Origin: an uncultured Saprospiraceae bacterium
GTDB lineage: Bacteria; Bacteroidota; Bacteroidia; Chitinophagales; Saprospiraceae
Length of the DNA: 51,031 nucleotides
Direction: 5' to 3'
Assembly (NCBI GenBank): GCA_937926205.1
Contig: CALEYL010000071.1
Coordinates: 1 to 51,031, forward strand
In this document: positions 25,753 through 36,000 of the stretch, one piece after another
Position numbering within the stretch: position 1 is the first letter of the stretch
Layout of the letters: every line of letters begins with the position of its first letter
Translations under genes and position numbers: made by a program
The notes under the pieces: model-generated
The model's database searches: none
Seen by the model: the letters and a program-made list of their open reading frames with translations, nothing else
Told to the model about the DNA's origin: nothing

Positions 25753-26058
25753 GGCTGTTTAATTTTAATTTTTTTAAAAACAACTGCCGCTAAAAAAATA
25801 GAAGTCTGGTCGCGGCAGTTGCAGAAAGTTTTTTCCCGGAAAAGGCGAGTCACAGTCGCTGGACCCGGAGTTCCTTTCCGGGATAAAACTCACAGCCACA
25901 AAAATGCAGGCAGGCAGGGCCAAGGCTTCCCGTTCATCGTTCAGCGTTTCCTGTCCATGTTGCAAGGACAAATTTTCTTTCCTGATTATGTTGCATGGCA
26001 GGGGAGGGGGTGGTAATGCAAGTGGATGTAAATAAGCAGCTTGCGTGTTGCATTGATG
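25753..26058. other. Intergenic region between hybrid sensor 1 and the beta-helix cargo gene
   Basis: No gene is seen in 306 bp. The terminator hairpin at 25781-25821 occupies the end near the cargo gene; the remainder has no clear promoter or repeat. Confidence 0.5.
25774..25821 (-). terminator. Hairpin: terminator of hybrid sensor 1 or leader structure of the cargo gene
   Basis: The perfect 10-bp arms CAACTGCCGC (25781-25790) and GCGGCAGTTG (25812-25821) are followed on the minus strand by TTTTTAAAAAAATT. It lies about 240 bp after the sensor stop but only 29 bp before the cargo ATG at 25752, so it could also form in the cargo gene leader. Confidence 0.65.
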
Positions 26059-29000
26059 CTATTTCCTTACATCTGTTGGCCGTACCCCAAATTCCTCGAG
26101 AAAAGCATCCGAAAAGTATTTTACGTTGGCAAAACCCACTTCATAGGCAATTTCCGAAACGGTTAATTCGGTGGTTTGCAGCAGCTTTTGGCCGTGGTGC
26201 AGCCGGATGGAACGAATGAACTGGCTCGGGGATTTGCCGGTCAATGCCTTCATTTTGCGAAAAATCTGACTTCGGCTCATGCCCACTGCCCGCTCTAATT
26301 GCGGCATCTCGAAGTCGGGATCCGACAGGTTTTTTTCTACGATGGCTCGAATTTTCTCTAAAAATGCATCCTCAAGATTTGTGACGGGTTGCTGACTGGG
26401 AAACACTGATTGGCCAGACAATAAACCCTCCGTTTGAAATCCTGCACCCGCTATGGCGGCGTATTTGCTCTGGAGCTTCCGGCGCATTTCCAACAGGTTA
26501 TTAATCGTAGCCAATAGTTCTTCTCGATGGAAAGGCTTGGCCAGATAGGCATCGGCGCCTTTTTTAAGTCCGGCGATGCGACTGGCCTGATCTGCTTTGG
26601 CGGTGAGCAGCACAATGGGGATATGGCTGGAGTGTTCGTCGTTTTTCAAAGTTTCAACCACTTCAAACCCGTCTTTTTCGGGCATCATCACGTCGCTGAT
26701 GATCAGATCGGGTACGGTTTCCAGTGCTATTTCGATGCCGGCCTTGCCGTTGTAGGCAAGGTTGAGGGCGTAGTGATCCCGCAGACAGGCGCTGAGGTAT
26801 TCAACGACATCGGGGTTGTCTTCGATGATAAGAATTTCAGCGAAGGGAGCAGCGATGGGAGAAGATGGAGAAACAGCCGGCGGATTGGGGCCTGTGTGCA
26901 CCATTGCAGGATCATGCGATGGCGCAAGTTGTGTGATGGGCAGGGTAACCGCAAAAGTAGTTCCTTTTCCTAATTCGCTGATTACGGCTATTTCGCCGCC
27001 GAGCAGTGTCACCAGCTCTTTTGTCAGCGCCAGACCGATACCTGTACCGCCTGTTTTGGCTTTCTCCAGGTTATTGGCCTGATAGAAGCGGTCGAAAATA
27101 TGGGGCAGATCTTCGGAGGGGATGCCAGCGCCGGTATCGGTAACTGTGAGGCGCAGGCTGGGCGTTTTGGCGTCGTTCAATTCCGCCCGCATGGTCACTT
27201 TGCCACCGCCGGGAGTAAACTTGATGGCATTCGATAGTAGATTATATCCGATTTGCAGGAGCCGCTCCGGGTCGTAGTCCATCACGATTTTGGCCTGATC
27301 GCTTTCCACCCGCAACATTACGTTTTGCGCATTGGCCAGCGAGTGCAGGCTTTCGGCAATATAACGCAGGTAGGGCAGCACATCTCCCTGCACGTAGTTT
27401 GCTTTCAGTGAGTTGCTTTCCAGCTTGGACAAATCCAGAATTTGGTTGATCAGGCGCAGGAGGTTTTCGCCACTGCGCCGGATCAGCTTCATAGGGCCTT
27501 TCAAATCGTCGCCGACCCTGGCCTCAACCTGCTCAGAAGCGCCCAGAATTACAGTCAACGGCGTGCGAAATTCGTGGGTAATATTGGTGAAAAAGCGGTT
27601 CTTGAAATCATCCAGGCCTTTCAGTCGCTCGGCTTCGGCATGTTGGAGTTTACGTTGCAACTGGTTTGTATAAAAATAATAGCCCGCCATTGCCAGGAAA
27701 CAGGCATAAGCCAAATAGGCCCATTGGGTGCGGTACCAGGGCGCTTGAATCACAATGACCAAAGAAATGGGTTGTTCGTTCCAAACCCCGCTGCTGTTGG
27801 ATGCTTTTACCCAAAACGTATATTTGCCAGGCGCCAGATTGAGGTATTGCGCTGAGTAATCGAAGCCACGGTGGGCCCATTTGGGTTCCGCGCCTTCGAG
27901 GTAATAGGCAAATTGGTTGTATTTCGGCGCCGTATAATCGCTGGAGGCAAACTGTAATACAATGCTGTTTTTTGAAAAAGGAAGTTCCAGTCGTTTCGAA
28001 AACGCAATGTCTTTGTCCAGCAAGGCATTTTCATCACGCGGGCTGATGAGTTTGCCATTGACCCGCAGGCTTGTCAGGTGGACGGAAGGCGGCACCGTGT
28101 TGGTAATCAGGTTTTTGGGGTTAAAAACGGTTAATCCATTCACGCCACCAAAAAACAATTCACCATTTTGGGCTTTAAACGAAGCAAAAGAGTTAAACTC
28201 ATTGTCCTGCAGCCCGTCCGATTTGAGAAAATACTGGAAGAGGTTGGCCTCGGGGCTAAACCGGGTCAGGCCGTGGTTGGTAGAAATCCAGAGTTTACGC
28301 GGCTTTTCATCATCGGCTAAAATGCCGTACACGACATCGTCGGGCAGGCCATTTTTGGTGGTGTAATGCGTGAATTGATTTTTGGCAATATCCATTCGGC
28401 TCAACCCTTTCCCGTTTGTGCCGATCCACAGCACATTGGGGTCGGCAGGGTCAATCAACAGGCTTTTGATGTAATTAGCAGGAAGGCTGTTCTGATTGCC
28501 TCGTTGGGCGGTTATGGTTGAAAAACGAAACTGCCCGTTTCCATCGGGTTCGGCTTTATACAATCCATCGCCATATCCCAGCCACCAGGTGCCGTTCGGG
28601 CTGCGTTCGACAGCTAAAATTTCGGAGTTGGCTCCCCGGGGATTGTCAAAAGAAGAAAATTGGCGGCTGGCAATATTAAAACAGGAAATTTTCTTATTGG
28701 AGAGTATCCAGATCTCAGCAGGCGCAACGAACCTCAACATGGGATCCGTTGAGTAAACTGATGGTAAGGGAAAGGCTTCTACAAAGTCCGTTTCAGGGTC
28801 CATGCAAATAAGTCGAACCTGGCCTTGATTGGTAAAAAACCAAAAACGGCCATTTTCGGTGGCTACCCCACGGGTGAAATTTAACTGCTGTAACCCCCAT
28901 TTGCTAAGCGGCATCATCTGATTTGATTGCAAATCAAGCAGTACGATAGAAGATCCATCGCTCCGCACATCGCCCAAGAAGACTTGCTTTTTTTCATTAA

Positions 29001-30150
29001 ACACAGGCTGGCAATAGACAGAATAACCCTCCATGTAGTTTTTATAAACACCGCTGCGCGGACTGATTTTCCGGATACCGTGTGCGTCGGTACCGAGCCA
29101 TAGGTTACCAGATTGATCCGTAAAGCAGCTCACCGGAGCACGATCCAGCACCAATTGTTTGCTTACTACAGGCTGGAAGGGCGTTTTTTTTACGTCCAGC
29201 CCGTAAAGCGTGTTGCCCTTCAAAAACCAGAAAAAACCGCCTTTTCTGTCGGTATAGATCAACTTAGTGTAAGAGAACGGGAGTTCGAAGGAGTCCCAGC
29301 GTGCACCATTGTAACGAAGCAGGGTAGATTCCTGAAAGATCCAGGTAGCGCCTGCAATGTCGCCCATAATATAATGCGCATTAAATTTTTTTTGAGTGTT
29401 TTTTAAAGGAACCGGCGAATTCACTTTTTGAGTTTTGCCGGTTTGAAAGTCGTACACCAGAACCGCATCCGGGGTAGGCAGCCATATCTTGTTTGCAGGT
29501 GCGAAAGCGTCGGCATCGAGAATAATGGTTTGGTCAAACAGTTGTTCTATTTGAATCAGCTTCGTTATTGATTCGCCTTTCTCTAATCTTTCTATGAGAT
29601 CAGAAGGCCAACGAACAATATGCAAAGCTTTTGTTTCCCCTTTAGCCTTAAGGAAAGCAACTGCGTTGTCCCCAAGGGGTAAAATTTTTTCCAGCGCATT
29701 GAGATCAAAAAAATGTGGAAGGCTATAAAATCGTTGTGTTTGACGATGGAAAAGTTGTAAGTCTTTTCCTTCAGACAACAGAACCAGATAGTCGCCGCAG
29801 GACCTTAATAAGATGATTTCATTGTTGGCTAATGAAAGGGAGTCGAAAGGGTCGTTTTTGAATACCTGAAACTGGTAGCCATCGTAGCGATTTAGTCCGT
29901 TTTTGGTGGCAAACCACAAGAAACCGTCATCGTCCTGGCAAATCGCCGGTACAAAACCCTGTGAAAGACCCTGTTCTATGGATATGGTCTCCATGAACTG
30001 TGGCTGACTGTAAGCATTCACCCCCCACAGCATCAAAAAAAGGACTAACAGCAATGCTTGCCATTTACCTTTTTGTGGGTAACGGAGGTTCAGACAATGA
30101 TGCGTCAATCTATGGTTCAAAGGCTCCTGATTCAATTTCCCAAAAAACAA
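26059..30150 (-). CDS. Hybrid two-component system sensor/regulator 1 (HTCS, AraC output)
   Basis: A 1363-residue fusion of sensor kinase, receiver and transcription factor. A signal peptide lies at about residues 28-49. A periplasmic reg_prop double propeller (FLWFATKNGLNRYDG, LWLGTDAHGIRKI, LWIGTNGKGLSRMD, LWISTNHGLTRF) reaches about 690. The Y_Y_Y domain is near 735-800 and the membrane span near 815-835. The HisKA has ITHEFRTPL with phospho-acceptor His859, followed by a HATPase. The receiver has Asp1153 in LIISDVMMPEKDG. An AraC-type helix-turn-helix forms the last 110 residues. No ATG precedes the signal peptide: 30150 is a TTG, and other TTG codons (30120, 30108) are possible starts. 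HTCS proteins typically control nearby glycan-use loci; here no SusCD pair is present. Confidence 0.94.
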   Translation of the reverse strand: MFFGKLNQEPLNHRLTHHCLNLRYPQKGKWQALLLVLFLMLWGVNAYSQPQFMETISIEQGLSQGFVPAICQDDDGFLWFATKNGLNRYDGYQFQVFKNDPFDSLSLANNEIILLRSCGDYLVLLSEGKDLQLFHRQTQRFYSLPHFFDLNALEKILPLGDNAVAFLKAKGETKALHIVRWPSDLIERLEKGESITKLIQIEQLFDQTIILDADAFAPANKIWLPTPDAVLVYDFQTGKTQKVNSPVPLKNTQKKFNAHYIMGDIAGATWIFQESTLLRYNGARWDSFELPFSYTKLIYTDRKGGFFWFLKGNTLYGLDVKKTPFQPVVSKQLVLDRAPVSCFTDQSGNLWLGTDAHGIRKISPRSGVYKNYMEGYSVYCQPVFNEKKQVFLGDVRSDGSSIVLLDLQSNQMMPLSKWGLQQLNFTRGVATENGRFWFFTNQGQVRLICMDPETDFVEAFPLPSVYSTDPMLRFVAPAEIWILSNKKISCFNIASRQFSSFDNPRGANSEILAVERSPNGTWWLGYGDGLYKAEPDGNGQFRFSTITAQRGNQNSLPANYIKSLLIDPADPNVLWIGTNGKGLSRMDIAKNQFTHYTTKNGLPDDVVYGILADDEKPRKLWISTNHGLTRFSPEANLFQYFLKSDGLQDNEFNSFASFKAQNGELFFGGVNGLTVFNPKNLITNTVPPSVHLTSLRVNGKLISPRDENALLDKDIAFSKRLELPFSKNSIVLQFASSDYTAPKYNQFAYYLEGAEPKWAHRGFDYSAQYLNLAPGKYTFWVKASNSSGVWNEQPISLVIVIQAPWYRTQWAYLAYACFLAMAGYYFYTNQLQRKLQHAEAERLKGLDDFKNRFFTNITHEFRTPLTVILGASEQVEARVGDDLKGPMKLIRRSGENLLRLINQILDLSKLESNSLKANYVQGDVLPYLRYIAESLHSLANAQNVMLRVESDQAKIVMDYDPERLLQIGYNLLSNAIKFTPGGGKVTMRAELNDAKTPSLRLTVTDTGAGIPSEDLPHIFDRFYQANNLEKAKTGGTGIGLALTKELVTLLGGEIAVISELGKGTTFAVTLPITQLAPSHDPAMVHTGPNPPAVSPSSPIAAPFAEILIIEDNPDVVEYLSACLRDHYALNLAYNGKAGIEIALETVPDLIISDVMMPEKDGFEVVETLKNDEHSSHIPIVLLTAKADQASRIAGLKKGADAYLAKPFHREELLATINNLLEMRRKLQSKYAAIAGAGFQTEGLLSGQSVFPSQQPVTNLEDAFLEKIRAIVEKNLSDPDFEMPQLERAVGMSRSQIFRKMKALTGKSPSQFIRSIRLHHGQKLLQTTELTVSEIAYEVGFANVKYFSDAFLEEFGVRPTDVRK

Positions 30151-30165
30151 GTTTACCTATGGGCG

Positions 30166-30173
30166 CAAAGATA
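30166..30173 (-). promoter_or_regulatory. -7 box of hybrid sensor 1
   Basis: The minus-strand TATCTTTG followed by CGC is a perfect TAnnTTTG box. Transcription would start near 30160, only about 10 nt before the TTG at 30150, which favours a start codon further in. Confidence 0.6.
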
Positions 30174-30330
30174 CTGGGTTACTTGCTGATTAATTGACTT
30201 TAGGCGACTGGAATTTGAAAGGGAACGCTGAAGCAAAAAAACATGGTGAAAAAAGTGCGCCCCCTGGCAGGGAAGTCGTTTAAGACACGTTTCTTAACTT
30301 GTGCGTTTTATTCCAATTTAAATCCAGTTT

Positions 30331-31122
30331 GTGTTTATCGTAAAGCGACGTATAAGATTTTTAGCTGCATTTGTTTTTGGACTGAGCATCCACGCCACAA
30401 CGGTCTCCGGGCAGGTGGTCAACATTGAAAACCGCCGCATGCAAACCGATTCCGTACGCGTTGCGGGGCAGGCAACCATGCTTTTTCATTACACAGAAAA
30501 CAACTCCCAACGACTGCTGGTCTCGCGCAACGCGCTGGCGTTACAGCTCAAGTCGCGAAATCTCCGCGACCTGTGGTTGGTGCTTTTAAATGCCGACCTG
30601 TCGCTGGCAAACGGCACCGCCTTTAGCAAAGCTGCTTTTGCGCACCTGCGCTACAACCGAAAATTAGGATCGCAGCTGCGTTGGGAAATTATGGGACAAT
30701 GGCAATACAATCGCCTGCTGGGCATTCAGACCCGGGCATTGCTGGGCAGCGGCCCCCGCATTAAATGCGTGTCGCGACCCGGTGGAGTGGCTTATTTTGG
30801 AAGTATTTACATGCTGGAATACGAAAAAACAGCAGGCGATCTTGTGGTAGAGCGTTTCGATCATCGGATGAGCGCCTATTTTTCTGCTTCGTTTGATTTA
30901 CCATCCTGGCTCCCCGGCGAACTGGTCAGCACCACTTATTACCAACCCCGACTGGACCAATTTTCAGATTTTCGGATCAGCCACGAAACGAGCATGGAGC
31001 TGAGACTGACAGCAAAACTGAAAGCGACACTACGCTATTCTTTTCTTTACGATGCGGCGCCGCCGGTAGGTATCAGAAGCCGGGCACAAAGCTTTGAGCA
31101 GGGCTTGATGTTGAAGTTTTAA
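30331..31122 (+). CDS. DUF481-like outer membrane beta-barrel protein
   Basis: A 263-residue exported protein with a signal peptide at about residues 1-28 (FLAAFVFGLSIHATTVSGQ). The body consists of alternating short strands with paired aromatic residues (LLNADLSLANGTAF, AFAHLRYNRKLGSQLRWE, WEIMGQWQYNRLLGIQTRAL, LGSGPRI), resembling the DUF481 (YdiY-like) salt-induced outer membrane protein family. It ends in Phe, as barrel proteins do. The only in-frame start before the signal peptide is a GTG at 30331; no ATG is available. It is divergent from hybrid sensor 1, separated by 180 bp, so regulation by that sensor is possible but unproven. The function of the family is unknown. Confidence 0.72.
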   Translation: MFIVKRRIRFLAAFVFGLSIHATTVSGQVVNIENRRMQTDSVRVAGQATMLFHYTENNSQRLLVSRNALALQLKSRNLRDLWLVLLNADLSLANGTAFSKAAFAHLRYNRKLGSQLRWEIMGQWQYNRLLGIQTRALLGSGPRIKCVSRPGGVAYFGSIYMLEYEKTAGDLVVERFDHRMSAYFSASFDLPSWLPGELVSTTYYQPRLDQFSDFRISHETSMELRLTAKLKATLRYSFLYDAAPPVGIRSRAQSFEQGLMLKF

Positions 31123-31224
31123 CGGCCGACAGAGGTGACCCCTTTCCAAAAGTTGTTACCTCTTCCAGGCAGGATGTCAAACACCAGGGGTTTTTAAATG
31201 GGTAAAAGGCAAGTAGGCAAAAGG

Positions 31225-31944
31225 CTATTCACTGTCCAAAAACAAAATCGTTGGTTTTTTTTTCAGATTGATCTCCTTCATCGCCTTTTTTAAATCAGGG
31301 TGATCAAAAAAAGCTTTCGCAACCTCTATAGAGGGCCATTCCAGCAAGGCATAAGCCGTGTTTGGATCGGAGTTTAGTGTGCCTATTTCGTAGTTCAGCA
31401 CACCATGCGCCCCCAGTACAGCAATCATAGCCCATTTCCACTGGGCAAAATCGCTAACCTTTTGATAGATCATGGTTTTGGCAAGCGGGGTCACAATCGA
31501 TTTGGCTATTTTCCATTGGTCGTTTTCCTTTATCATGGTATTGGCGTAAGCCGTGACCTTCCTGAACGGGATGTCATAAACGTAGGTTGTACCAAACCCC
31601 TCATACGTACCCTTGGCTACGAGCGCGTGCTCTGCATCGGACCAGACCACACTGGTTTGCTTCACCAGTAAAGTAACCTCCTGCCTTGTGAATCGTTCAG
31701 CATAAAGCTGTGCAATGTAATCTGCACCAACCATTGTCTCACTCCCCTCTACGATGCTGACGACATCGGTGGTATACATGGCCTTCAATGCCTCCACATC
31801 CTGGCGGTTGTAGGCAGCCATAAAATTGCGGGCAAATTCACGTATGGCAAACTCGTCGGATAAAGACTGAGCTTGCAGGGCTAAGGGAGAAACAGGGATG
31901 AGAAAAAGCAGCATTAACAAGCCAGCCGATTGGTTCTTTTTCAT
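31225..31944 (-). CDS. Exported NTF2-like (SnoaL/DUF4440) protein with a C-terminal ferredoxin-like domain
   Basis: A 239-residue protein with a signal peptide (residues 1-26, ending LALQAQ). Residues 30-150 resemble the cone-shaped NTF2/SnoaL fold (FARNFMAAYNRQDVEALKAM, KVTAYANTMIKENDQWKIAK). Residues 165-239 look like a DUF1330 or antibiotic-monooxygenase-type ferredoxin-like domain (ALLEWPSIEVAKAFFDHPDL). The ATG at 31944 is chosen because it starts the signal peptide; a longer TTG reading is unlikely. A possible -7 variant TACTTTTA lies at 31978-31985. No catalytic residues can be named with confidence. Probably periplasmic. Confidence 0.75.
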   Translation of the reverse strand: MKKNQSAGLLMLLFLIPVSPLALQAQSLSDEFAIREFARNFMAAYNRQDVEALKAMYTTDVVSIVEGSETMVGADYIAQLYAERFTRQEVTLLVKQTSVVWSDAEHALVAKGTYEGFGTTYVYDIPFRKVTAYANTMIKENDQWKIAKSIVTPLAKTMIYQKVSDFAQWKWAMIAVLGAHGVLNYEIGTLNSDPNTAYALLEWPSIEVAKAFFDHPDLKKAMKEINLKKKPTILFLDSE

Positions 31945-32044
31945 AATTGTGGTAGTTGAGCCATTGGAATAATGCCTTAAAAGTAGATTACTTCGGCCCC
32001 AAAAACAAATTTCTGTTTTCCGGAGCCTCAATCTGGCTTTGCAA

Positions 32045-32083
32045 ACAAAAAAAAGCCTCGATAACCAATGGGCTATCGAGGCT
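32045..32083 (-). terminator. Strong minus-strand terminator
   Basis: Perfect arms AGCCTCGATA (32054-32063) and TATCGAGGCT (32074-32083) are followed on the minus strand by nine or ten T residues. It lies 12 bp after the stop of the orphan sorting domain. Confidence 0.9.
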
Positions 32084-32094
32084 AAAAGCGGTGA

Positions 32095-32352
32095 TTAATA
32101 TCGCTGCAATATTACGCGTTTCGTCACATCCGGCAGCCCTTCCGATGTCACTCGTATCAGGTACAAGTCGCTTTGATAGTCAGCTAAATCAAGCTGTACA
32201 TTCATTGCTTCTGTTTCCACAATTTTCAGCACTTTACCAAGATTTTTATAGACTTCCAGGCGAATGGCTTTGTTCGCGTAAGCACTCAAATCTACATTCA
32301 GCCTGCCATCTGTTGGGTTGGGAAATAAATTCACGCCCATTCCGGATTCGGG
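32095..32352 (-). pseudogene. Orphan T9SS type A sorting domain (gene remnant)
   Basis: The minus strand encodes a complete type A C-terminal sorting domain (FPNPTDGRLNVDLSAYANKA onward). It differs from the C-terminus of the beta-helix cargo protein at only 12 of 73 aligned residues. An ATG at 32340 would give an 81-residue protein without signal peptide, which cannot use the type IX pathway alone. Upstream, four linker-like codons (PESG) follow two tandem TAG stops (32353-32358) that end the preceding membrane protein in the same frame. I interpret it as the 3' end of a lost cargo gene, with its native terminator still downstream. Readthrough fusion is a less likely alternative. Confidence 0.7.
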
Positions 32353-32355
32353 CTA

Positions 32356-32994
32356 CTACCCCTTCTTCTTACCTGCCGGACGCGAATCCTGCAAGGCCAA
32401 CACTTCGAGATTTTCTTTTCCCTCCATAAGTTCGGCAGGCCCGTTAACCTGCTCCAGTATGTTCAGCAATGCCCTGGTGGTTGCCGCTTCCAGGTTTGCA
32501 GCATTTTCAGGCGCTTCCACAGGGATTTTTTTCAATAATTCTGAAAACTTTTCCAGGGCAAGCAGGCGTTCCTGGAGCGGATCGGCTTTGGGCATAGCGG
32601 CATCCATTCGTTCCCATTCCGCTTTTTGGATGCTTTTTTTGTGATCAAACCATTTTTGCAGGTAAGCCAGTCCCATTGCGCCGATGGCCAGCAGCGATAA
32701 AGTGATGGCAAAAATAGTCAGAATGGTTTCATTGCTGGTCAACAGCGTTAAACCAAACCAGCATAGCAAGGTAGCAGAGACCAGCCCGATGACCATAGGT
32801 GGAATTTCTTTTAAAGTATCCAGGATCATTTTCAAACCCTGCGTGGCGAGTTCCCAAACCAGAGAAACCAAACCCAAAACCGCATGCCATAAAACTTCGA
32901 AAAATCGGGAAACCAGACTTAATCCGGGTTTGATGGAAGTCAGGAAGCTTTTTGCTGGTTGATCTGTCTGTGCTTTGCTGTTGTTGTCTTCCAT
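32356..32994 (-). CDS. Membrane protein with C-terminal helical region, unknown function
   Basis: A 212-residue protein without signal peptide. It has an amphipathic N-terminal half (residues 15-60, LVSRFFEVLWHAVLGLVSLV), then two strong membrane segments near 66-86 and 90-110 (IPPMVIGLVSATLLCWFGL; ILTIFAITLSLLAIGAMGLA). A charged, probably helical tail follows (LQERLLALEKFSELLKKIPV) and ends GKKKG before two TAG codons. No family recognised. The tail probably faces the cytoplasm. A perfect -7 box (TATTTTTG, 33028-33035) lies 33 bp upstream of the ATG. It lies downstream of hybrid sensor 2 on the same strand. Confidence 0.75.
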   Translation of the reverse strand: MEDNNSKAQTDQPAKSFLTSIKPGLSLVSRFFEVLWHAVLGLVSLVWELATQGLKMILDTLKEIPPMVIGLVSATLLCWFGLTLLTSNETILTIFAITLSLLAIGAMGLAYLQKWFDHKKSIQKAEWERMDAAMPKADPLQERLLALEKFSELLKKIPVEAPENAANLEAATTRALLNILEQVNGPAELMEGKENLEVLALQDSRPAGKKKG

Positions 32995-33027
32995 GTGCGG
33001 CTGTTTTTTTTTTGTTGCAAGTTAGGG

Positions 33028-33035
33028 CAAAAATA
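33028..33035 (-). promoter_or_regulatory. -7 box of the 212-residue membrane protein gene
   Basis: The minus-strand TATTTTTG followed by CC fits TAnnTTTG; the ATG is at 32994. No clear -33 element. Confidence 0.5.
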
Positions 33036-33071
33036 ATGGAAAGACACCATTACTCTTTTGGAAATCAGGAA

Positions 33072-36000
33072 CTATGCAACCTCGCTGGGGGAGAGGCCAA
33101 AACGTTCTTTGAAGCGAACGGAGAAGTATTTCTGGCTGCCAAAGCCGGTCCGGACGGCAATTTCTGAAACGTTGCCTTCTTTGTTTTTCAGCATTTCCAG
33201 GGCCCGGTCAAGGCGGTAATTGCGAATAAACTCATTTGCAGGCTGGTCGGTAAGCGCCTTGAGTTTTCGGTGCAATTGAACGCGGCTGATGTAAAGCTGC
33301 CTGGCGATGCCTTCTACAGTCAGATTTTCGTCTTCGAGTTGATCTTCCAGTAAATGGGTTATTTTTAGAAGAAAAGCCTGGTCCGGTTTTGAAAACGAGG
33401 TTGCTGCCATTTGATCGCTGCCAGTTTTTCCCTGGATACCCGAGTGACTGTATTTTTCACGCAACAAACGCCTGTTTTCGATGAGATTGGCCATCCGCAG
33501 CATCAATTCCTCTGTGTTAAACGGTTTGGTCAGGTAATCGTCTGCTCCCGTTCTCAGGCCTTGCAGTTTACTGTCCATGGCGCTTTTTGCTGTCAGCAAA
33601 ATGATCGGGATATGTGAAGTCAATTCATTGTTTTTGAGTTCTTCACAAACCTGATAGCCGTCTTTTTCCGGCATCATGAGGTCTGTAACGACGAGATCAG
33701 GTATCTGTTGAAGCGCTTTTTGTATGCCTTCGTCGCCATCGCCTGCAACGATAACCCGGTATTTGGAGGATATGGACTGTTGAATGAAACGCCTCAGGTC
33801 CTCGTTGTCTTCAATAACAAGGATCAGCGATTCTCCTTTTTCCGCAATGGCTTCCCCGTTGTTACCGGCATTTGAAGCCTGTGTTTCAAAACCCGTTTGT
33901 GAGGTATTGAGAACAACTTCCATTTCAGAAGAAGTTGTCGACCCTGACTGCCCGGTCATGGGAAGCAGTACACTGAAAGTTGTTCCTGTTCCCGGTTCAC
34001 TGCTAACCTGAATAGCGCCTCCCATCAATGTCACCATTTCTTTGGTCAGGGCCAGCCCAATACCGGTCCCCGGCACTTTACGGGCGTCTGAAGTTTCTGC
34101 CTGGTAGTAGCGATCAAATATTCTGGGAAGAGCTGTTCTGGAAATTCCAACTCCGGTATCTGTTATTTTGATGAGGAGATAAGGTTGACGATCCGCTGAA
34201 GGCAGCGTAGAAGGAATTCTGAAGTGCAGATCAGTACTGCTGCCTGTATCCAAAAAGCTGTCAAAAGGTCCAGCTTCAATATCTATCCTGCCACCTTCTT
34301 GGGTGAATTTTAAGGCATTGGAAATCAGGTTATTGAATACGAGTTCTATTTTGTTTTTATCAAATTCAAAAATCGGTATGCCGTCTTTTATTCGCAGCTC
34401 CAGCCCAATATTTTTCTTTTCTGCAAGAGGGCTGAACCCTTTGACAACACGACGGACAACTTCAGAAAAATCTCCCTGGTGTAATTCCAGTTTCATGGCG
34501 CCTTGCTCCACTTTTGCCAGATCAAGCAACTGATTGATAAGGGTGAGCAACTGGCGGCTGTTTTTTTCAGCGACATCTACTTTTTCATACACGACGGGGT
34601 CCTTCAGATGGGGCAATGCCTGCCGCAGCGGTTCCAGAATCAACGTCAGCGGAGTCCGGAATTCGTGTGTTATGTTTGAAAAAAAATCCGTTTTCATGCG
34701 GTCTAAATCAGCCAGCCTTTCTGCTTCCTTCTGTTCAAACAACAATTGGTTGTTCAGGCGTATCCGATTGACCTGAAAGCGGTACAACAGATAAATCAAG
34801 GTGGCAGACAACCCAAACCAGATACCCCAGGCCCAATTTGTTCGCCACCACGGGGGCAAAATAACAACGGCAATTTCCGCGGGTTTTTCACTCCAAACGC
34901 CACTGCTGTTGGCGCCGCGTACCCGAAACGTATAGGCCCCGGGAGGGAGATTGGTGTACACAACTTCATGGCGCGATCCTGCCTTTACCCAGTCTTTTTC
35001 CAGGCCCTTCATTTGGTATTCGTAGGCATTCTTTTGCGGCGCTGCAAAATCGAGTACTGAAAAATTAAAAGACAACATGTTCTCGTCATAGCGCAGCTTA
35101 ATCGCTTTAGTATATTCAATCACCTGCGACAAAATTCCGGAATTTGATAAATCAACCGGTTGGTTGTTGACCATCAAATTGCTGATAACTACCCTGGGCG
35201 AAATGGTATTGCCCCTGATTTGATCCGGTCGAAATACATTCACCCCGTTGATGCCGCCAAAAACAAGTTCTCCGCTTTTCAATTTATAATATGCAGCCGT
35301 ATTGAACTCATTGTCCTGGAGCCCGTCAGCAGCAAGGTAATTTTTAAAGCTGCGCTTTTGGGGGTTATAACACGAGAGTCCCCTGTTGGTACTTAGCCAC
35401 AGGTTTCCTGTTCCTCCGCTTTCAGGCAGGATGCCATAAACAACATTATTAGGAAGCCCATCTTTAATGGACACATAAGTGAATGTACCTGTTTTGGAAT
35501 CGAAACGGTTGAGCCCGCCACCTTTGGTGCCAATCCACAGGACTCCGGGAATCTCCGGGTCCGGGCAAATGGCCTGGATGTAATTTTCGCTCAACCCCCC
35601 GGGGGAGCTTTGGATCAGCCTGAATTCCGGCGTTTGGCCAGGTGATTCTTTCAGGCTTACCAGCCCCAGTGGCGTGCCCAGCCAAAAGATGCCTCCATCG
35701 TCCTGATACATACAAACGACCCTGATTTTACTGTCGTTTTGAAGAAACAGGTGCCGGAAATCGTAATAAACAAAGCGTTCTGAACGCGAATCGAGTTTTA
35801 TGGCAAAGCCATTCATACAGCCCAACCAGATATTGCCCTGATGGTCTTCAAGAAAAGGCGCTAAAGGATCTGCTTGCGAGGTGTAGGGATATGTTTTTCG
35901 GATTTTGGTTTTAGGGTCATAGCAAACAATTTTGGTACCCGTTTCCCGAAAGGAAAAATGAAACCAATAGCAACCTTTTTTATCCTGGAAAACCTGGCGC

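Noticed and set aside
25774..25971. Small minus-strand gene between hybrid sensor 1 and the cargo gene
   Set aside because: It overlaps the terminator hairpin and shows no domain, signal or conserved pattern.
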